Shown: piece after piece, positions 32,850-36,273 of the stretch
How positions within the stretch are numbered: the stretch's first letter is position 1
How the letters are laid out: the number at the start of each line of letters is the position of its first letter
Assembly: GCA_945861145.1 (NCBI GenBank)
Contig: CAMATL010000009.1
Location: 1-36,273 of the forward strand
Length of the DNA stretch: 36,273 nucleotides
Origin: a candidate division TM6 bacterium GW2011_GWF2_37_49
GTDB taxonomy: Bacteria > Babelota > Babeliae > Babelales > RVW-14
Direction: 5' to 3'
Translations under genes and position numbers: made by a program
Notes under the pieces: model-generated
The model's database searches: none
What the model saw: only the letters and a program-made list of their open reading frames with translations
What the model was told of the DNA's origin: nothing

Positions 32850-33500
32850 TTAAAAAGTTGGCCCAATCGGTTTTGCATCTGCAAGTATTTTTCTCATTGC
32901 TTCTGCTTCATCAGCTGGGTGCTTGCTGCGCGTAATTGCATCGCCTACAATAACGACTTGCGGCCGCAGCGGGATGATTGCCTTAAGGCTTTGGGCGTTA
33001 ATTTTACCTTGCATAAAAATAGGTAAATCGGTGTTGTCGCGCACCTGCTGCCAATCATTTTCTAAATTATTAGCCTCCTCATCTAAGGCATTTTCGCGGT
33101 GAATGAGCACTGCTGCAGCACCAAGCGTTTGTGCTTCCATAGCTGACTGGCCAAGCGTTGAGGCATTAATAAAATCAATGACCACATGTATGCGCTCTTT
33201 GGCGGCGGCTTCGCAGGCTTTGCGAATAATGGCGTGATACGCACCTGCCAAAACAGAAATGTAATGTACGCCTAGACCAGCGAGCAGCGCGATAGTTTCT
33301 TCAGGGCGTTCTGAAAGTTTTGTATCCACATAAATTTTTTTATCTGGAAAAGTTTTACAAAAAACTTCGATAGCTTTGATGCCTTCTTTGAGGATCAAGA
33401 GCTGTCCGATTTCAAGAATATCGGCGAACTCTTTAGTCTCGTGTGCAATTGCCAGTGCTGTATTAAGGTCGGTGAAATTGTACTTGATCTGAAGTTTCAT
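32850..33500 (-). CDS. 3-hexulose-6-phosphate synthase-like protein, altered active site
   Basis: It belongs to the OMP-decarboxylase-like TIM-barrel group with HPS and KGPDC: LQIKYNFTD at strand 1, ILEIGQLLILKEG, YVDTKLSE, and the phosphate loop VGDAITRSKHP near the end. HPS joins ribulose 5-phosphate with formaldehyde (or runs in reverse to make ribulose 5-phosphate). Two usual acids differ: strand-1 aspartate is N8, and the D-x-K-x-x-D motif reads D59-T-K61-L-S-E64. E30 is kept. Length 216 is normal. AAGGA supports ATG 33500. It is the first gene of the unit with the binding protein (34-base gap) and is divergent from hldE. Catalytic activity is uncertain. Confidence 0.8.
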   Translation of the reverse strand: MKLQIKYNFTDLNTALAIAHETKEFADILEIGQLLILKEGIKAIEVFCKTFPDKKIYVDTKLSERPEETIALLAGLGVHYISVLAGAYHAIIRKACEAAAKERIHVVIDFINASTLGQSAMEAQTLGAAAVLIHRENALDEEANNLENDWQQVRDNTDLPIFMQGKINAQSLKAIIPLRPQVVIVGDAITRSKHPADEAEAMRKILADAKPIGPTF

Positions 33501-33534
33501 TACGTGATCCTTTTTTTATGGCAAAAAAGGGCTA

Positions 33535-33543
33535 TGCTATAAT
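33535..33543 (+). promoter_or_regulatory. Extended -10 promoter for hldE in the divergent gap
   Basis: TGCTATAAT is a perfect extended -10. The -35 17 bases upstream is TTTATG. The reverse strand of the same AT-rich patch may serve the minus-strand operon. Confidence 0.55.
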
Positions 33544-33610
33544 TGCTTTATAAGCTAGGAGAGGGTTTACACTAAATTCAATAGTTTCTCGTAAATGAGC
33601 ATGGAACAAC

Positions 33611-35074
33611 ATGAAATCACTAATTCAAAGACTCAAGTATGCACCGCAAAAATCGGTGGTTGTTGTTGGTGATATTATGGTTGATGAATACATTTTTGGT
33701 GCTGTATCACGCATTTCCCCCGAAGCACCGGTGCCTGTCGTGCGGGAGCAGCGTAGAGAGCTTTATCTTGGCGGTGCTGCAAACACGGCGGCGAATTGTG
33801 CAGTACTTGGGCTCGATGCATCCATCATTGGTGTCGTGAACAATAATGATGTCTATGGTCGCTCGATGGCAAGTCTTTTAAAAAAATCCGGATTGAGTGC
33901 TGACGGCATAGTATATTCCAATACGCGTAAGACAACGGCGAAGAATCGGGTCTTGGCTGAAAATCATCATTGTCTTCGCATCGACAACGAAGACACCATG
34001 CCGCTGTCGTCGGTTGAGTATGCTGGTGTTGTGGCGCAGCTTGAGCAGCATGTTAAACCTGGCTGTGTCATATTGGTTTCTGATTATGCAAAAGGTGTTA
34101 TTACATCAGCCTTGCTCGAAGCAATAAAAAAATTAGCACAACAAAATGAAGCACTGATTATCGTTGATCCAAAAGGACCAAATTTTGCAAAATACCGTGG
34201 GGTGGATTACCTCAAGCCAAATGCGAGTGAATTTAAGCAAATTGTTTTGGCATTAAATATTGATGTTGCTTTGAGCATGGTGGAGCAGGGGCAGCAGGTA
34301 TGTCGTCAGCTTGATTTGCAGGGAATTGTGATAACACTGGGTGAGCGTGGTATGCATTTTATCAGTAAAACAGAAGATTTTTTTTCGCCGGCATTTAAAC
34401 GAGAAGTATTTGACCTTTCTGGTGCTGGTGACACCGTCTTTGCTTATTTGGCTTTTGCGATAGCTCATAGGGTGAGCATGGTTGATGCTTTGAAGCTTGC
34501 AAATAAAGCCGCATCGATTGCTGTGTCACACCTCAAAACGTATGCAGTGCGATTAGAAGAATTACTGGATTTTTCAGATGATCCTGAAGCGAAAGTTGTT
34601 TTTGATTGGCAGCAGCTTAAAGCTGAGCTTGATATTTTGCGGGCACAAGGGCTACGTATTGTCTTTACCAATGGCTGTTTTGATCTTTTGCATCCAGGGC
34701 ATGTACGTTGTTTATATGAGGCTAAAAAACAGGGCGATGTGCTGATCGTTGCTTTGAACACGGATGATTCAGTGCGTCGTTTGAATAAAGGACCGGAGCG
34801 GCCGCTCAATATCCTTGAAGATCGTGCGACAATTATAGCAGGGCTTGCTTCTGTTGATTTTGTCACCTCTTTTGATCAAGACACCCCAAAAGAGATCATT
34901 GAGCTCTTAAAACCTGATGTGCTGGTCAAGGGTGGCGACTATAAAGTTGAAGATATTGTCGGATATGCTGAAGTTACTGCGCGTGGGGGTGTGGTATGTG
35001 TTATTCCTTTAATGCAAGGCAAATCCACTACTAAAATAGTCAAAAAAGCGCGCGAAAGTGGCATTTCCTTGTAA
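33611..35074 (+). CDS. hldE: Bifunctional heptose kinase/adenylyltransferase HldE
   Basis: HldE phosphorylates D-glycero-beta-D-manno-heptose 7-phosphate at C1 and later adds AMP, giving ADP-heptose for LPS inner core. The N-terminal ribokinase-like domain shows VVVGDIMVDEYIFG, GGAANTAANCAVLG and the anion hole/catalytic DLSGAGDTVFA (D268-A278, base D274). The C-terminal nucleotidyltransferase begins VFTNGCFDLLHPGH, with HxGH at 361-364, and has VKGGDYK near the end. Length (487) is that of the fused enzyme. It supports lpxB in showing LPS with heptose. ATG 33611 has only GGAA upstream. The neighbouring HPS-like gene is divergent. Confidence 0.95.
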   Translation: MKSLIQRLKYAPQKSVVVVGDIMVDEYIFGAVSRISPEAPVPVVREQRRELYLGGAANTAANCAVLGLDASIIGVVNNNDVYGRSMASLLKKSGLSADGIVYSNTRKTTAKNRVLAENHHCLRIDNEDTMPLSSVEYAGVVAQLEQHVKPGCVILVSDYAKGVITSALLEAIKKLAQQNEALIIVDPKGPNFAKYRGVDYLKPNASEFKQIVLALNIDVALSMVEQGQQVCRQLDLQGIVITLGERGMHFISKTEDFFSPAFKREVFDLSGAGDTVFAYLAFAIAHRVSMVDALKLANKAASIAVSHLKTYAVRLEELLDFSDDPEAKVVFDWQQLKAELDILRAQGLRIVFTNGCFDLLHPGHVRCLYEAKKQGDVLIVALNTDDSVRRLNKGPERPLNILEDRATIIAGLASVDFVTSFDQDTPKEIIELLKPDVLVKGGDYKVEDIVGYAEVTARGGVVCVIPLMQGKSTTKIVKKARESGISL

Positions 35075-35096
35075 CTGCATTGGCCAAAAACATTGG

Positions 35097-35125
35097 TTTA
35101 CAAGCGAAATAAACCCTGTTAGACT
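35097..35125 (+). promoter_or_regulatory. Candidate promoter of RRM gene 1
   Basis: TTTACA (35097-35102) and TAGACT (35120-35125) are 17 bases apart. The same elements with the same spacing precede the second RRM gene. A later TAATAT (35135-35140) is an alternative -10. Confidence 0.45.
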
Positions 35126-35177
35126 ACTAGGCAGTAATATGTTCTTTTCATTTGTTGGTTTTTGGGAACAAGTCATT

Positions 35178-35234
35178 CTTAAGCACATGTGAGTTTAAGT
35201 ACTTGGTCTTCAAAAGTCAGCTCCGATAGCGGAG
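35178..35234 (+). promoter_or_regulatory. Structured leader of RRM gene 1 with hidden Shine-Dalgarno
   Basis: CTTAA (35178-35182) pairs with TTAAG (35195-35199). Then CTCCG (35221-35225) pairs with CGGAG (35230-35234) around ATAG; GGAG in the 3' arm is the ribosome-binding site. The second gene keeps both stems with changed loops. Confidence 0.6.
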
Positions 35235-35242
35235 ATCTTTTC

Positions 35243-35608
35243 ATGAATAACAAATTGTTTGTTGCTAACTTGGCATACTCGATCACAGAAGACGGCTTAC
35301 GCGATCTTTTCGCTCAATACGGCGAAGTCGTTTCAGTCAAGATCGTAACAGATACATTCACCGGCCGTTCAAAAGGCTTCGGCTTCGTTGAAATGGTCAG
35401 TGCAGACGCAGCTAGCGCATCAGTACAAGCTTTGAACAACAAAGATTGTGATGGTCGTGGCATTAAAGTTGATTTCGCTAAACCTCGTGAAGCTGGCGCA
35501 CCTCGTGGCGGCGATCGTAACGGCGGCGGTCGTTCATTCGATCGGGGCGGCAACGGCAGCAGCAGCAGCAGCAACAGCAGCAACGGTGGTTTTCGTAAGC
35601 GCTTCTAA
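35243..35608 (+). CDS. RRM RNA-binding protein, copy 1
   Basis: This small single-RRM protein (121 residues) binds RNA. RNP2 is LFVANL (residues 5-10); RNP1 is KGFGFVEM; the domain ends at about residue 82 (KVDFAKPREA). The tail is rich in arginine, glycine and serine (GGDRNGGGRSFDRGG, a serine run, GGFRKRF), as in cyanobacterial Rbp and eukaryotic glycine-rich cold-inducible proteins. ATG 35243 has GGAG eight bases upstream, inside a hairpin. Earlier in-frame starts lie in the leader. A near-identical second gene follows 325 bases later. The likely role is RNA chaperoning or mRNA regulation, perhaps under cold or stress; this is inference from the family. Confidence 0.93.
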   Translation: MNNKLFVANLAYSITEDGLRDLFAQYGEVVSVKIVTDTFTGRSKGFGFVEMVSADAASASVQALNNKDCDGRGIKVDFAKPREAGAPRGGDRNGGGRSFDRGGNGSSSSSNSSNGGFRKRF

Positions 35609-35635
35609 TCCAAGCTTACGCTAAATCTTGAATTT

Positions 35636-35668
35636 AAGGGCACGCAGTGAAAACTGCGTGCCCTTTTC
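35636..35668 (+). terminator. Terminator of RRM gene 1
   Basis: AAGGGCACGCAGT pairs perfectly with ACTGCGTGCCCTT around a GAAA tetraloop, then TT. The 35609-35933 gap also holds a 7-bp stem at the stop codon (35594-35600 with 35614-35620), about 120 bases with nothing evident, and the promoter and leader of copy 2. Confidence 0.9.
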
Positions 35669-35792
35669 AGTTGTTTTAAAAGAGAAATTATCGAGCTATA
35701 AGTTTTCATTATGTGGCTCTTAAGTATGCAAAAAAATGTAAAAGGGATTCAGCCTGAATGTTTAATGCGTGGTTTATTTTATAACTCATGCG

Positions 35793-35821
35793 TTTACAAG
35801 GTGGGTAAACCCTGTTAAGCT
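35793..35821 (+). promoter_or_regulatory. Candidate promoter of RRM gene 2
   Basis: TTTACA (35793-35798) and TAAGCT (35816-35821), 17 bases apart, within sequence clearly duplicated from the copy 1 promoter (both share TAAACCCTGTTA and AGTAATATGTTC). Confidence 0.45.
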
Positions 35822-35869
35822 GCTTTGTAGTAATATGTTCGTTTTGTTGGTTTTTGGGAACAGGTCATT

Positions 35870-35927
35870 CTTAAAGCAAACGTGCGTTTAAGTACTTGGT
35901 CTTCAAGGTCCAGCTCCGTTATCGGAG
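35870..35927 (+). promoter_or_regulatory. Structured leader of RRM gene 2 with hidden Shine-Dalgarno
   Basis: CTTAAA (35870-35875) pairs with TTTAAG (35887-35892), with inner GCA/TGC. CTCCG (35914-35918) pairs with CGGAG (35923-35927) around TTAT. GGAG lies six bases before the ATG. The stems match copy 1 although loops differ. Confidence 0.6.
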
Positions 35928-35933
35928 ATTTTC

Positions 35934-36273
35934 ATGAATAACAAATTGTTTGTTGCAAACTTGGCTTACTCAGTAACAGAAGATTCATTGCGTGAGCTTT
36001 TCGCTCCTTGCGGTGAAGTCGTTTCAGTCAAGATTGTAACAGATACATTCACTGGCCGTTCAAAAGGTTTTGGCTTTGTTGAAATGTCTACAGCAGACGC
36101 AGCAAACGCAGCTATCCAAGCTTTGAACAACAAAGAGTGTGATGGTCGCGGTATCAAAGTTGATATTGCTAAACCTCGTGAAGCTGGCGCACCTCGCAGC
36201 GGCGACCGTAACGGCGGTGGTCGTTCATTCGACCGTGGCGGCAGCAGCAGCAGCAGCAGCTGCAGCACCGGCG
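35934..36273 (+). CDS. RRM RNA-binding protein, copy 2 (3' end outside window)
   Basis: A paralogue of copy 1, nearly identical through the RRM: LFVANL as RNP2 and KGFGFVEM as RNP1. Differences cluster in residues 14-27 (SVTEDSLRELFAPCGE) and 53-62 (STADAANAAI), typical of a fairly recent duplication with mild divergence. The glycine/arginine tail continues into a serine run coded by AGC repeats and then a cysteine; the window ends at codon 114, so the final 10 or so residues are missing. ATG 35934 has a conserved GGAG upstream. Confidence 0.92.
   Translation, partial: MNNKLFVANLAYSVTEDSLRELFAPCGEVVSVKIVTDTFTGRSKGFGFVEMSTADAANAAIQALNNKECDGRGIKVDIAKPREAGAPRSGDRNGGGRSFDRGGSSSSSSCSTG

Noticed and set aside
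35560-35582. AGC tandem repeat as a possible microsatellite or CRISPR-like repeat
   Set aside because: It codes for a serine run in the flexible tail and has no spacer structure. No CRISPR array is present in the window.
35314-35583. Leucine- and proline-rich minus-strand frame opposite RRM copy 1 (and its twin at 35966-36268)
   Set aside because: It is the antisense reading of glycine/serine codons; the RRM frame is strongly conserved between copies.

Overview
The window is ordinary bacterial chromosome of moderate-to-low GC content with short intergenic gaps. Genes lie on both strands in small operons that end in clear intrinsic terminators. The cell envelope is diderm: there is lipid A synthesis (lpxB), ADP-heptose synthesis (hldE), peptidoglycan synthesis and remodelling (murB, an Amidase_3 hydrolase) and a probable beta-barrel outer-membrane protein. 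Several features point to an intracellular, protist-associated lineage such as Candidatus Dependentiae (TM6): a chlamydia-like Tgt paired with a YhhQ transporter, a secreted ankyrin-repeat protein, several lineage-specific secreted proteins and an archaeal-type ATP-dependent DNA ligase. This assignment is inference from gene content; no marker in the window proves it.

Layout. 1-5050 (+): the end of pgpA, then gyrA, dprA and a maf-like gene. 5074-7003 (-): a small unknown protein and an N-acetylmuramoyl-alanine amidase. 7256-8188 (+): murB. 8281-10913 (-): an N-terminally short alpha-carbonic anhydrase, then tgt overlapping a queuosine-precursor transporter. 11090-22912 (+): membrane-anchored HD hydrolase, pgsA, three small secreted or membrane proteins, lpxB, ssb, cutA, an outer-membrane protein, argS, lepA and an HspR-like regulator. 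22974-24083 (-): a secreted ankyrin protein and a small unknown. 24261-28722 (+): tRNA-Leu(GAG), secD, tRNA(CAU), plsY and DNA ligase. 28788-28844: a perfect 27-bp inverted repeat. 28845-33500 (-): an operon of a hexulose-phosphate-synthase-like protein, a periplasmic amide/urea-type binding protein and a 906-residue membrane protein. 33611-35074 (+): hldE. 35243-36273 (+): two near-identical RRM RNA-binding genes with duplicated promoters and leaders; the second is cut by the window end.

The most unusual locus is 28845-32815. The 906-residue protein reads as two Cache-like sensor domains, each bracketed by membrane helices, joined to a C-terminal pentameric ligand-gated ion channel (pLGIC) module. 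It is translationally coupled (ATGA overlap) to a solute-binding protein of the AmiC/UrtA type. This suggests a receptor-channel that reads periplasmic ligands directly and through a binding protein.

Other points of note: probable direct queuine salvage (tgt plus yhhQ); a hexulose-phosphate-synthase-like protein with two catalytic acids replaced; duplicated RRM genes whose conserved leader hairpin hides the Shine-Dalgarno sequence; a run of four hairpins behind one secreted-protein gene; and a MurB lacking a conserved active-site loop motif. pgpA, pgsA and plsY together cover several steps of phosphatidylglycerol synthesis.
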